Assembly: GCA_946183095.1 (NCBI GenBank)
Contig: CAMHBE010000167.1
Coordinates: forward strand, 1-5,305
DNA: 5,305 nucleotides
Source: an uncultured Clostridia bacterium
Lineage (GTDB): Bacteria > Bacillota > Clostridia > Oscillospirales > Ruminococcaceae
Direction: 5' to 3'
How positions within the stretch are numbered: position 1 is the first letter of the stretch; the number at the start of each line of letters is the position of its first letter. A model generated the notes under the pieces. It made no database searches, was not told the DNA's origin, and saw nothing but the letters and a program-made list of their open reading frames with translations. Below are positions 1 through 5,305 of the stretch, in pieces. The position numbers were made by a program, and so were the translations under genes.

Positions 1-149
1 GCGCTACAAGGCAAGCATGAATTAGCCGAAGAAAGGAAAAGAATGCTGCTAAGTTCCCACCTGCCGAAACCTACAAATCTCGTGTATTGTCTGAACCCGG
101 TGATGTGGGAAGCATGGACTGACGAAAAGTGCTGCTTTATTTGGAGCGC
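1..149 (+). ncRNA. ssrS: Probable 6S RNA (SsrS), 5' end cut off by the window edge
   Basis: 6S RNA binds the housekeeping RNA polymerase holoenzyme by mimicking an open promoter and lowers transcription in stationary phase. The segment folds into the expected architecture. The closing stem is GCGCT (1-5) with AGCGC (145-149) plus GC-AGCA (11-17, A13 bulged) with TGCTGC (130-135). A large central bubble follows (18-42, purine-rich, and 116-129). The terminal arm is ATGC (43-46) with GCAT (112-115), TTCCCAC (54-60) with GTGGGAA (105-111), and CCG (64-66) with CGG (98-100). The GCAAGC...AGCCGA order at 11-29 recalls the 5' bubble of known 6S RNAs (GCAAGC...GAGCCGA in E. coli), which sets the + orientation. 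There is no long reading frame here. About 149 nt are visible against a usual 180-200, so part of the 5' strand probably lies upstream. No T-run terminator is visible after 149. The identity comes from structure and a short motif; another structured RNA is possible. Confidence 0.5.
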
Positions 150-187
150 GCCGCATATTGCCCGCTCGCAAGTCTAAGCTGCATTAT

Positions 188-230
188 CGCGGCGTGTAAC
201 GTCCGGGCACCGAGTGCCCCGCCCGCCGCG
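188..230. repeat. Nested GC-rich inverted repeat (two-tier hairpin)
   Basis: CGCGGCG (188-194) is the exact reverse complement of CGCCGCG (224-230). Inside lies a second perfect hairpin, GGGCAC (205-210) with GTGCCC (214-219) around a CGA loop. The asymmetric spacers between the tiers are 195-204 and 220-223. It lies between the 6S-like RNA and the end of leuC, which converge on it. A structure at this place could stop or protect transcripts from either side, but no T-tract follows on either strand, so it is not a standard intrinsic terminator. The preceding bases 150-187 show nothing I can name. Confidence 0.6.
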
Positions 231-240
231 TAGGCGAAAA

Positions 241-306
241 TCTCAAGCGTAAGCGCCCTCTCGACACTCTCGACACTCTCGACACTCTCAAGCGCAGCGA
301 CCTCTC
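241..306. repeat. 9-bp tandem repeat (CTCTCGACA, 3.5 copies) inside a flanking direct duplication
   Basis: CTCTCGACA occurs exactly at 258-266, 267-275 and 276-284, with a partial CTCTC at 285-289. The array is flanked by two similar segments. The first, 241-262, starts TCTCAAGCG and ends CCTCTC. The second, 286-306, has the same ends with a slightly changed middle. The right copy runs up to and into the leuC stop codon (305-307). No coding frame is evident. The pattern is what replication slippage makes, and it is the kind of tract whose copy number may vary between strains. Confidence 0.8.
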
Positions 307-1564
307 ACAGCTCTCTCGGATCTGCCAGTTTTCCCGCGACAGCGCTGGCGGCAGCTACTGCGGGGCTTGCGAGATAGACCTCGGAGTCGGGATGCCCCAT
401 TCTGCCCACAAAATTTCTGTTCGTTGTAGCAACGGCACGCTCACCGGCGGCGAGTATTCCCATATAACCTCCGAGGCAGGGTCCGCAGGTCGGGGTGGAA
501 ACTACCGCACCGGCCTCAATGAACACCTTCAGCAAACCTTGTTCCATTGCTTCAAGATATATCTGCTGCGTTGCAGGAATGATTATTACACGAACACCCT
601 TTGCGCACTTCCTGCCGCGCAGAATGTCCGCAGCCGTGCGCAGGTCACTGAGCCTGCCGTTCGTACACGACCCAATGACTACCTGATCTATCCGTATTTC
701 TCCGATATCCGCGAACGTCTTTGTGTTGCCCGGAAGATGCGGAAACGCTACAGTCGGTCCAAGCTCCGACAGATCAATTTTTATCACCCGTTCGTACTGC
801 GCATCCTCGTCCGCTTTGTAAATCTTCGGTTTCTTCGCCCCGTGCAGGCGCAGGTATTCTAACGTTATATCATCAACTTCAAATATCCCGTTCTTCGCTC
901 CCGCTTCTATCGCCATATTCGATATGCACAGCCTGTCATCCATTGTCAGATGACACAAGCCGTCACCCGTGAACTCCATAGACCTGTACAGCGCGCCGTC
1001 AACACCTATCATCCCTATGATATGCAATATCACATCTTTCCCCGACACATAGCGTCCGGGCTTTCCCGTCAGCTCAAATTTTATCGCTGCGGGAACCTTG
1101 AACCACGCCTTGCCCGATGCCATTCCCGCAGCCATGTCGGTAGAGCCGACACCCGTTGAGAATGCACCAAGCGCGCCGTATGTGCAGGTGTGGGAGTCTG
1201 CACCGATAACGCAGTCACCCGCCGTAACAAGTCCCTTTTCGGGGAGCAGCGCGTGCTCGATGCCCATTTGCCCGACATCGAAAAAGTGCGTTATCTGCTT
1301 GTCATTGCAGAAATCACGGCACATCTTACACTGTTCCGCAGCCTTGATATCCTTGTTCGGCACAAAATGATCCATTACCATGGTCACTTTGTCCTTGTCA
1401 AAAACTTCACCCTTGCCGAGTTTTGCGAACTCCTTTATTGCGACCGGCGAAGTTATGTCGTTGCCGAGAACAAGGTCGAGATCTGCAAGAATGAGCTGTC
1501 CCGCCTCAACCGATGTATTCCCCGATTTCGCCGCAAGTATCTTCTGCGTCATGGTCATTCCCAT
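305..1564 (-). CDS. leuC: 3-isopropylmalate dehydratase large subunit
   Basis: LeuC pairs with LeuD to isomerise 2-isopropylmalate to 3-isopropylmalate through a 4Fe-4S aconitase mechanism, step two of leucine synthesis in the cytoplasm. The 419-residue product starts [11 protein letters not shown], typical of the short LeuC form (about 420 aa) found in clostridia and archaea rather than the roughly 470-aa enterobacterial form. Aconitase-family marks are MVMDHFVP (63-70 region), [13 protein letters not shown] (121-133), the cluster ligand Cys300 in VIGSCTNGR, and Cys360 and Cys363 in TCGPCLGG. The C-terminal [20 protein letters not shown] segment (382-401) is intact. The start at 1564 is preferred over the ATG two codons later because AAAGGA (1580-1575) sits 10 nt before it. 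Only 3 bp separate it from the leuA stop, so the two are surely co-transcribed and perhaps translationally coupled. Unusually, leuD does not follow. A related homoaconitase-type substrate is possible, but the leuA partner argues for leucine. Confidence 0.95.
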   Translation of the reverse strand: MGMTMTQKILAAKSGNTSVEAGQLILADLDLVLGNDITSPVAIKEFAKLGKGEVFDKDKVTMVMDHFVPNKDIKAAEQCKMCRDFCNDKQITHFFDVGQMGIEHALLPEKGLVTAGDCVIGADSHTCTYGALGAFSTGVGSTDMAAGMASGKAWFKVPAAIKFELTGKPGRYVSGKDVILHIIGMIGVDGALYRSMEFTGDGLCHLTMDDRLCISNMAIEAGAKNGIFEVDDITLEYLRLHGAKKPKIYKADEDAQYERVIKIDLSELGPTVAFPHLPGNTKTFADIGEIRIDQVVIGSCTNGRLSDLRTAADILRGRKCAKGVRVIIIPATQQIYLEAMEQGLLKVFIEAGAVVSTPTCGPCLGGYMGILAAGERAVATTNRNFVGRMGHPDSEVYLASPAVAAASAVAGKLADPREL

Positions 1565-1567
1565 GGC

Positions 1568-3259
1568 TCACCATTCCTTTCCGTGATCGTACTCGTTTCT
1601 CTTTGCTTTGAGCATATTGTTGATCGCACTCACGAACGCCTTTATGGATGACGTGATGATATCCGTGTGCAGACCCGTTCCCCAGTAGCTCTTGCCGCAG
1701 CTCTTCACCTCGACATACGATACCGCCTGTGAAGAGGAACCGACTTCGAGTGCGTGCTCGGTATAGGCGTTTATCGAGAAATCCAGCTTGGTGAAGGACT
1801 TCACTGCATTGCTGACAGCGTCAAGACGACCGTTTCCGCTGTTTGTGGCTGTCCCCGTATGCCCGTCATACACTATCTCAACGATGGCTTCTATGCCGTT
1901 CTCCTGTTTGAAATGCACAGAGGGGAGGTCTATCGGGTCGGTTATGTTGATATAATTCTCCCTGAATATCCCGAACACCTCGTCGGGCTGCAATTCCTTG
2001 TGTGCGTGGTCGGAAATTCTCTTGACGAGATAACCGACGCTTTCCCGCATCTTCTTCGGAAGATCGTAGCCGAAGCGGGTTTCGAGTATATAGCCTATGC
2101 CGCCTTTGCCGGACTGGCTGTTGATGCGGATAACATCGCCCTCATATTCTCTGCCGATGTCTCTCGGGTCAATGGGCAGATACGGCACTTTCCATACGCC
2201 GAAACCGGTTTCCTGCCTGTATTTTAGCCCCTTTGCGATAGCGTCCTGATGTGAGCCGCTGAATGCCGCGAAAACGAGCTTTCCGCTGTAGGGCTGGCGG
2301 TCATAGATCTCCATTCCCGTGATACGGCTGTACATCTCGGATATCGCCGGAAGATCGGTGAAGTCGAGATGCGGTTCGACCCCCTGCGAATACATATTGA
2401 GCGCCAGTGTAACGATATCGACATTTCCCGTGCGTTCACCGTTGCCGAACAGAGTGCCCTCCACGCGGTCGGCACCGGCAAGCAGTCCCATTTCGGCATC
2501 CGCCACAGCGCATCCGCGGTCATTGTGAGGGTGCAGCGAAACTATCACGCTGTCGCGGTATTTCAGATTTTCACACATATACTCTATCTGTTCGGCGTAG
2601 ATGTGGGGCATGGAGAGCTGCACCGTCACGGGGAGATTGATTATCACCTTGTCATCGGGTGTCGGCTTCCACACGTCGAGCACGGCATTGCAGATCTCCA
2701 GCGCGTATTCCGGCTCTGTGCCCGTGAAACTCTCCGGCGAATACTCGAAACGGAAGTTTCCCTCGTACTTTCTGCGGTACTGCTCACACAGCTTTGCGCC
2801 CGACACGGCTATCTCCGTTATCTCGTCCCTGCTCTTGCGGAACACCTGCTCACGCTGCGCCGACGACGTTGAGTTGTAAAGATGCACTATTGCGTTTTTG
2901 CAGCCAACGAGCGCATCGAACGTCTTTTTGATGATGTGTTCCCGCGACTGGGTGAGCACCTGTATCGTCACATCATCGGGTATCATGTTCTTTTCGATGA
3001 GCGTGCGGCAGAACTCGTATTCGGTATCGGACGCGGCGGGAAATCCTATCTCTATTTCCCTGAACCCGATCTTCACAAGTTCGCTGAAAAATTCGAGCTT
3101 TTCCGACAGGCTCATGGGCGTGATAAGCGCCTGATTGCCGTCGCGCAGATCGACGCTGCACCATATCGGCGCTTTGTCTATATATGATCTCTTCCTCCAC
3201 AGCGATTTTGTTTCGGGCGGTTCGTAGAATTGTCTTGTATATTTCTCTGTGTTGCGCAT
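1568..3259 (-). CDS. leuA: 2-isopropylmalate synthase (type 2, with allosteric domain)
   Basis: LeuA condenses acetyl-CoA with 2-oxoisovalerate to form 2-isopropylmalate, the committed and leucine-inhibited step of leucine synthesis. From the chosen start the product has 563 residues, fitting the long type-2 family (about 550-600 aa). The TIM-barrel lyase domain spans about 30-300, with the catalytic and metal motif SVDLRDGNQA (35-44; Arg39, Asp40), GFPAASDTEYEF, the metal ligands in SLHPHNDRG (His243, His245), and GNGERTGN (272-279). A linker leads to the C-terminal regulatory dimer domain (about 445-553), marked by GSSSQAVSYVEV and GTGLHTDIITSSIKAFVSAIN, so feedback control by leucine is expected. 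The frame is open 17 codons further up to a TTG at 3310. I chose the ATG at 3259 because AGAGG lies 8 nt before it and homologues begin near this KYTRQF segment. The extension would lie within the leader hairpin. It is first in the leuA-leuC transcript. Confidence 0.95.
   Translation of the reverse strand: MRNTEKYTRQFYEPPETKSLWRKRSYIDKAPIWCSVDLRDGNQALITPMSLSEKLEFFSELVKIGFREIEIGFPAASDTEYEFCRTLIEKNMIPDDVTIQVLTQSREHIIKKTFDALVGCKNAIVHLYNSTSSAQREQVFRKSRDEITEIAVSGAKLCEQYRRKYEGNFRFEYSPESFTGTEPEYALEICNAVLDVWKPTPDDKVIINLPVTVQLSMPHIYAEQIEYMCENLKYRDSVIVSLHPHNDRGCAVADAEMGLLAGADRVEGTLFGNGERTGNVDIVTLALNMYSQGVEPHLDFTDLPAISEMYSRITGMEIYDRQPYSGKLVFAAFSGSHQDAIAKGLKYRQETGFGVWKVPYLPIDPRDIGREYEGDVIRINSQSGKGGIGYILETRFGYDLPKKMRESVGYLVKRISDHAHKELQPDEVFGIFRENYINITDPIDLPSVHFKQENGIEAIVEIVYDGHTGTATNSGNGRLDAVSNAVKSFTKLDFSINAYTEHALEVGSSSQAVSYVEVKSCGKSYWGTGLHTDIITSSIKAFVSAINNMLKAKRNEYDHGKEW
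1575..1580 (-). promoter_or_regulatory. Ribosome binding site of leuC
   Basis: On the minus strand AAAGGA lies 10 nt before the leuC ATG and inside the last codons of leuA. It fixes the first of the two nearby ATGs (MGM) as the start and suggests that ribosomes finishing leuA help to initiate leuC. Confidence 0.75.
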
Positions 3260-3267
3260 TGCCTTTA

Positions 3268-3272
3268 CCTCT
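3268..3272 (-). promoter_or_regulatory. Ribosome binding site of leuA
   Basis: AGAGG on the minus strand, 8 nt before the ATG at 3259. It begins two bases after the leader hairpin ends, so folding of that hairpin could affect its accessibility. It decides the start over the upstream in-frame TTG, which has no such site. Confidence 0.8.
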
Positions 3273-3273
3273 T

Positions 3274-3305
3274 TGCACCGCCGCAGGAGTACCTGCGGCG
3301 CTGCA
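3274..3305 (-). promoter_or_regulatory. Strong hairpin in the leuA leader
   Basis: CGCCGCAGG (3279-3287) and CCTGCGGCG (3292-3300) form a perfect 9-bp stem around a 4-nt loop (3288-3291). It is extended, past a single mismatch at 3278/3301, by TGCA (3274-3277) with TGCA (3302-3305). In the transcript it is followed by the AAAGAGG Shine-Dalgarno region, not by a U-run, so it is not an intrinsic terminator. It fills about half of a predicted leader of only about 65 nt. It could stabilise the 5' end, modulate initiation, or bind a protein. No leucine T-box features (AGGGTGGTACCGCG-like box, long leader) are present. Confidence 0.65.
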
Positions 3306-3332
3306 CCCAATATTTTTTATACTATATTATAT

Positions 3333-3361
3333 ACTATACCGCGAATTTCAAGGTTTGTCAA
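3333..3361 (-). promoter_or_regulatory. Sigma-A type promoter of leuA-leuC
   Basis: On the minus strand TTGACA (3361-3356) is followed after exactly 17 bp by TATAGT (3338-3333): a consensus -35, optimal spacing and a one-mismatch -10. Transcription should begin near 3326, giving a leader of about 65 nt to the leuA ATG. The downstream stretch 3311-3338 is extremely AT-rich compared with the genes, favouring melting. A 10-bp palindrome (3362-3371) abuts the -35 on its upstream side. Confidence 0.85.
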
Positions 3362-3371
3362 GCGATATCGC
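3362..3371. promoter_or_regulatory. Perfect palindrome GCGATATCGC, possible operator
   Basis: A 10-bp perfect palindrome directly upstream of the leuA -35 and about 32 bp upstream of the mntP -10, in the middle of the divergent control region. A regulator bound here could affect both genes. I do not recognise it as a known operator, and a 10-bp palindrome may be chance. Confidence 0.25.
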
Positions 3372-3402
3372 ATTTTCCGGACATCCCCCGCACCGCAGTC
3401 TG

Positions 3403-3411
3403 TGGTAGAAT
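3403..3411 (+). promoter_or_regulatory. Extended -10 promoter of mntP
   Basis: TGG-TAGAAT (TG at 3403-3404, hexamer at 3406-3411) matches the extended -10 pattern TGnTATAAT with one mismatch. No good -35 lies 16-18 bp upstream (the region is C-rich), as is common for extended -10 promoters. Transcription would start near 3418, leaving a leader of about 20 nt, too short for a riboswitch. An imperfect palindrome, CCGCAG-T-CTGTGG (3393-3405), overlaps its upstream edge and could be an operator. Confidence 0.55.
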
Positions 3412-3421
3412 AGGGAAAAAG

Positions 3422-3434
3422 AAAGGCGGTGAGG
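3422..3434 (+). promoter_or_regulatory. Ribosome binding site region of mntP
   Basis: AAAGG (3422-3426) ends 10 nt before the ATG at 3437, and a second purine block GGTGAGG (3428-3434) reaches to 2 nt from it. The first has the usable spacing. The site supports the ATG at 3437 over upstream in-frame starts, which would lie upstream of the predicted promoter and give a non-homologous N-terminal tail. Confidence 0.65.
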
Positions 3435-3436
3435 AT

Positions 3437-4003
3437 ATGACCGAGGTTGCTGCATTCATAACAGGCAGTGCGCTGCTCGGACTCGGGCTTTCCGCCGACG
3501 CGTTCTCCGTGTCGGTAGCAGACGGTCTTGCGGCTCCGGGAATGCCGCGCGGCAGGATAGTGCTTACTGCGGGTACGTTCGCGCTTTTTCAGTCTCTTAT
3601 GCCAATGGCGGGGTGGCTGTGTGCGCATACCGCGTCGGTGCATCTTGACGGCTTCGCGGTATTCATCCCGTGGATAGCCGCAGTCCTTCTGCTTTTCATC
3701 GGCGGTAAGATGATACTCGACAGCGTGCGCGGTACGGCTGCACCCGCCACATCCGCGGGAACTCTGCCTTTGCAGGGACTTGCAACTTCGGTGGACGCGC
3801 TCTCGGCGGGTTTTGCCGCAGCCGGTCAGCCTTTGTCGGGCGCACTGCTGTCCTCCGCCGTTATCGGGGCGGTAACTTTCACCGTCTGCATTGCGGGACT
3901 GCTGCTGGGCAGACGGGTGGGAGGAGCTCTTTCCGGCAGAGCACAGCTTGTCGGCGGCATCATACTGCTGCTTATCGCCGTAAACATCGTTTTTACGCAA
4001 TAA
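3437..4003 (+). CDS. mntP: Putative manganese efflux pump, MntP family
   Basis: MntP-family proteins (formerly DUF204/YebN) are small inner-membrane exporters that relieve manganese excess. The product is 188 residues, the normal family length, with about six hydrophobic segments (roughly 6-28, 40-62, 72-95, 112-130, 134-158, 169-187) arranged as two similar halves. The hallmark acidic motifs appear in each half: GLSADAFSVSVADG (Asp21) in segment 1 and LATSVDALSAGFA (Asp120) in segment 4, matching the conserved Asp motifs of E. coli MntP. WIAAVLLLFIGGKMILDSVRG (79-99) and the end LVGGIILLLIAVNIVF are also typical. It is transcribed alone, divergent from leuA and convergent with the mutase gene. 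No yybP-ykoY manganese riboswitch fits in the short leader, so control, if any, would be by a protein. Substrate assignment is by family only. Confidence 0.88.
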   Translation: MTEVAAFITGSALLGLGLSADAFSVSVADGLAAPGMPRGRIVLTAGTFALFQSLMPMAGWLCAHTASVHLDGFAVFIPWIAAVLLLFIGGKMILDSVRGTAAPATSAGTLPLQGLATSVDALSAGFAAAGQPLSGALLSSAVIGAVTFTVCIAGLLLGRRVGGALSGRAQLVGGIILLLIAVNIVFTQ

Positions 4004-4009
4004 AAAAGC

Positions 4010-4047
4010 AAACAGCACCATGCAGAGCGCACAGTGCTGTTTTGTTT
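4010..4047. terminator. Bidirectional intrinsic terminator between mntP and the mutase gene
   Basis: AAACAGCAC (4010-4018) pairs with GTGCTGTTT (4034-4042), a 9-bp stem continued past a CA/CA internal loop by TGC (4021-4023) with GCA (4029-4031). Rightward it is followed by a T-rich tail (to 4047). Leftward, the A-run at 4002-4007 gives a U-run on the minus strand. It begins 6 nt after the mntP stop and lies 26 nt from the stop of the opposing gene, so it can serve both convergent genes. Confidence 0.85.
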
Positions 4048-4067
4048 CAACATATTACGGAAGAAGA

Positions 4068-5305
4068 TCAACCCTTCACTATCTTCGTGAACGCTTCTGC
4101 GTATTTTGCCTGGAGAGCTTCCGCTTCGGCGTTGGTCTTGCCTATGGTGGTGTAATAGATCTTGATCTTCGGCTCGGTGCCGGACGGACGGATTATGAGC
4201 TTTGCGCCGTCTTCGAGATAGAGCGAAAGAACGTTGGATTTCGGAAGTGTGAGCTTTGTCTTTGCTCCGGTGGTGAGGTCGGTCTTTTCCTGCGCCTGAT
4301 AATCCGCGAACGCAACGGTCTTTGTACCCGCGATATCCTTCGGAACGTTCGTTCTGATGCTGTTCATTATCTCCTGCATCTTCGCCATGCCGCTCTCGCC
4401 CTCGAACGCGAAGTTGTCGAGCTTGTTGCAGTAGCTGCCGTATTCCTCATACATACGCTTGCGAGCTTCGATGAGGGAGATGCCCTGCGAACGGTAGAAT
4501 GCCGCCATTTCGCATATCAGCATAGACGCAACGACCGCGTCCTTGTCACGCACATAGCCGCCAGCAAGATAACCGTAGCTCTCCTCGAAGCCGAAAATGT
4601 AGCGGTCTGTCTCGCCCTTTTCCTCAAGGAAGCCTATCTGTTCGCCTATGAACTTGAAGCCCGTGAGAACTTCTATAAGCTCGATACCGTATTTGTCGGC
4701 GATCTTCTGTGTGATGTCGGTGGTAACTATCGTCTTTACGGCTACCGGGTCTTTCGGGAGAGTTCCCGCAGCCTTTCTTTCTCTTGCGATATATTCGAGC
4801 AGGAGAGAGCCCACTTCGTTGCCGGTGAACAGCGCGTAATCATCGCCGTCGGGCACTGCTATACCCACGCGGTCGCAGTCGGGGTCGGTAGCGAGCAGCA
4901 GGTCTGGCTTCTCCTTCCTGCAGAGTTCAAGACCCTTCTGGAGAGCTTCCTTGAATTCGGGGTTCGGATACGGGCAGGTCGTGAAGTTACCGTCGGGGTT
5001 CTCCTGCTCCGGAACAACAACGACTTCCTTGATGCCTATTTCTTTCAGGATACGGCGAACGGGCTTGTTGCCGGTGCCGTTGAGGGGAGTATATACCACT
5101 TTCAGACCGGACGCGGCGCACAGATCGGGGTGTATCGCCTGCTTGTGGACTTGTGCCATATAGTCGTCGATGCACTTTTCGTCGATGTACTTTATCATTC
5201 CGCTTCTCATGCCCTCTTCAAAGGAGATGGCCTTGATGCCGCCGAATGTCTCGGTCTTGTTTATCTCGGCGAGAACAGCGTCCGCCGCGTCAATAGTGAG
5301 CTGGC
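4068..5305 (-). CDS. Phosphoglucomutase/phosphomannomutase, C-terminal part (N-terminus beyond the window)
   Basis: This alpha-D-phosphohexomutase interconverts hexose 1- and 6-phosphates in the cytoplasm, linking glycolysis to glycogen, cell-wall and nucleotide-sugar synthesis. The frame is open to the right edge, giving 411 visible residues beginning QLTIDAADAVLAEINKTE. Full-length clostridial/bacillar PgcA-type enzymes have about 560-580, so roughly 160 residues are missing, including the catalytic phosphoserine loop. Visible motifs (numbered from the first complete codon) are TPLNGTGNKPVRR (72-84), the Mg2+ loop DPDCDR (140-145), TGFKFIG (214-220), the sugar-binding EESYG (240-244, usual for gluco/manno-specific enzymes), and the phosphate-binding RPSGTEPK (372-379). 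The Met whose ATG ends at 5210 is internal, not the start, because homologous sequence (FEEGMRSGM) runs through it. Glucose versus mannose preference cannot be settled from this part. It converges with mntP and shares its terminator. Confidence 0.93.
   Translation of the reverse strand, partial: QLTIDAADAVLAEINKTETFGGIKAISFEEGMRSGMIKYIDEKCIDDYMAQVHKQAIHPDLCAASGLKVVYTPLNGTGNKPVRRILKEIGIKEVVVVPEQENPDGNFTTCPYPNPEFKEALQKGLELCRKEKPDLLLATDPDCDRVGIAVPDGDDYALFTGNEVGSLLLEYIARERKAAGTLPKDPVAVKTIVTTDITQKIADKYGIELIEVLTGFKFIGEQIGFLEEKGETDRYIFGFEESYGYLAGGYVRDKDAVVASMLICEMAAFYRSQGISLIEARKRMYEEYGSYCNKLDNFAFEGESGMAKMQEIMNSIRTNVPKDIAGTKTVAFADYQAQEKTDLTTGAKTKLTLPKSNVLSLYLEDGAKLIIRPSGTEPKIKIYYTTIGKTNAEAEALQAKYAEAFTKIVKG

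Noticed and set aside
205..219. Inner hairpin as an intrinsic terminator of leuC or of the RNA gene
   Set aside because: The stem is only 6 bp and no T-tract follows on either strand.
258..289. Possible CRISPR array
   Set aside because: The units are 9 bp, directly abutting and without spacers, so this is a simple tandem repeat.
392..862. Open frame on the + strand opposite leuC
   Set aside because: Lies wholly antisense to a well-conserved gene, shows low-complexity Arg/Cys/His-rich translation with no recognisable domain, and has no ribosome binding site.
1754..2872. Long + strand frames opposite leuA (1754-2227 and 2369-2872)
   Set aside because: Shadow frames of the conserved leuA codons; no start signal, promoter or family resemblance.
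3260..3310. Upstream TTG start for LeuA, or a leucine leader peptide with adjacent CTC CTG codons in the hairpin
   Set aside because: The TTG has no ribosome binding site, the frame runs into leuA without a stop, and two Leu codons alone are weak evidence for attenuation. No terminator alternative is present.
3230..3436. N-terminal extension of MntP by 69 codons
   Set aside because: It would overlap leuA, begin upstream of the predicted promoter and add residues unlike the family; the ATG at 3437 gives the normal 188-aa length.
3317..4021. 234-codon frame on the - strand opposite mntP
   Set aside because: Its translation is Arg/Cys/Ser-rich and unlike any family, it covers both promoters and the whole MntP gene, and MntP has clear family motifs on the other strand.
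4648..5163. Small frames on both strands within the phosphohexomutase gene
   Set aside because: They are out-of-frame shadows of a conserved coding sequence without start signals of their own.

Overview
This 5.3 kb window looks like a chromosomal metabolic region from a Gram-positive anaerobe of the Clostridia (Firmicutes), perhaps an Oscillospiraceae/Ruminococcus-like gut bacterium. The inference rests on the short 'archaeal/clostridial-type' LeuC (419 aa), the long type-2 LeuA, a DPDCDR/EESYG-type phosphohexomutase, strong AGGA/GAGG-type ribosome binding sites, and moderately GC-rich genes separated by a very AT-rich promoter island. Species assignment is a guess. I see no mobile element, CRISPR array, tRNA or rRNA.

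Layout, left to right. (1) 1-149, + strand: the 3' portion of a structured RNA that I read as a probable 6S RNA (SsrS). It has a closing stem, a purine-rich central bubble with the AGCCGA motif, and a terminal arm. Its 5' end lies outside the window. (2) 150-304: non-coding spacer with a nested GC-rich inverted repeat (188-230) and a 9-bp tandem repeat (3.5 copies) flanked by a duplicated segment. (3) 305-1564 and 1568-3259, - strand: leuC and leuA, only 3 bp apart, transcribed leuA then leuC. (4) 3260-3436: divergent control region with a near-consensus leuA promoter, a short leuA leader holding a strong hairpin next to the Shine-Dalgarno sequence, and an extended -10 promoter for the opposite gene. 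(5) 3437-4003, + strand: a MntP-family manganese exporter. (6) 4010-4047: a terminator usable from both sides. (7) 4068-5305, - strand: the C-terminal part of a phosphoglucomutase/phosphomannomutase whose N-terminus runs off the right edge.

Function. LeuA condenses 2-oxoisovalerate with acetyl-CoA to 2-isopropylmalate, and LeuC is the large Fe-S subunit of the isomerase that converts it to 3-isopropylmalate. LeuC needs the small subunit LeuD, and the pathway then needs LeuB; neither is in the window and there is no room for leuD directly after leuC. The Mn2+ exporter and the sugar-phosphate mutase are independent neighbours. The window is mostly ordinary. The parts worth a second look are non-coding: the RNA at the left edge, the repeats behind leuC, and the leuA leader hairpin, which sits where a leucine T-box might be expected but is far too short to be one.
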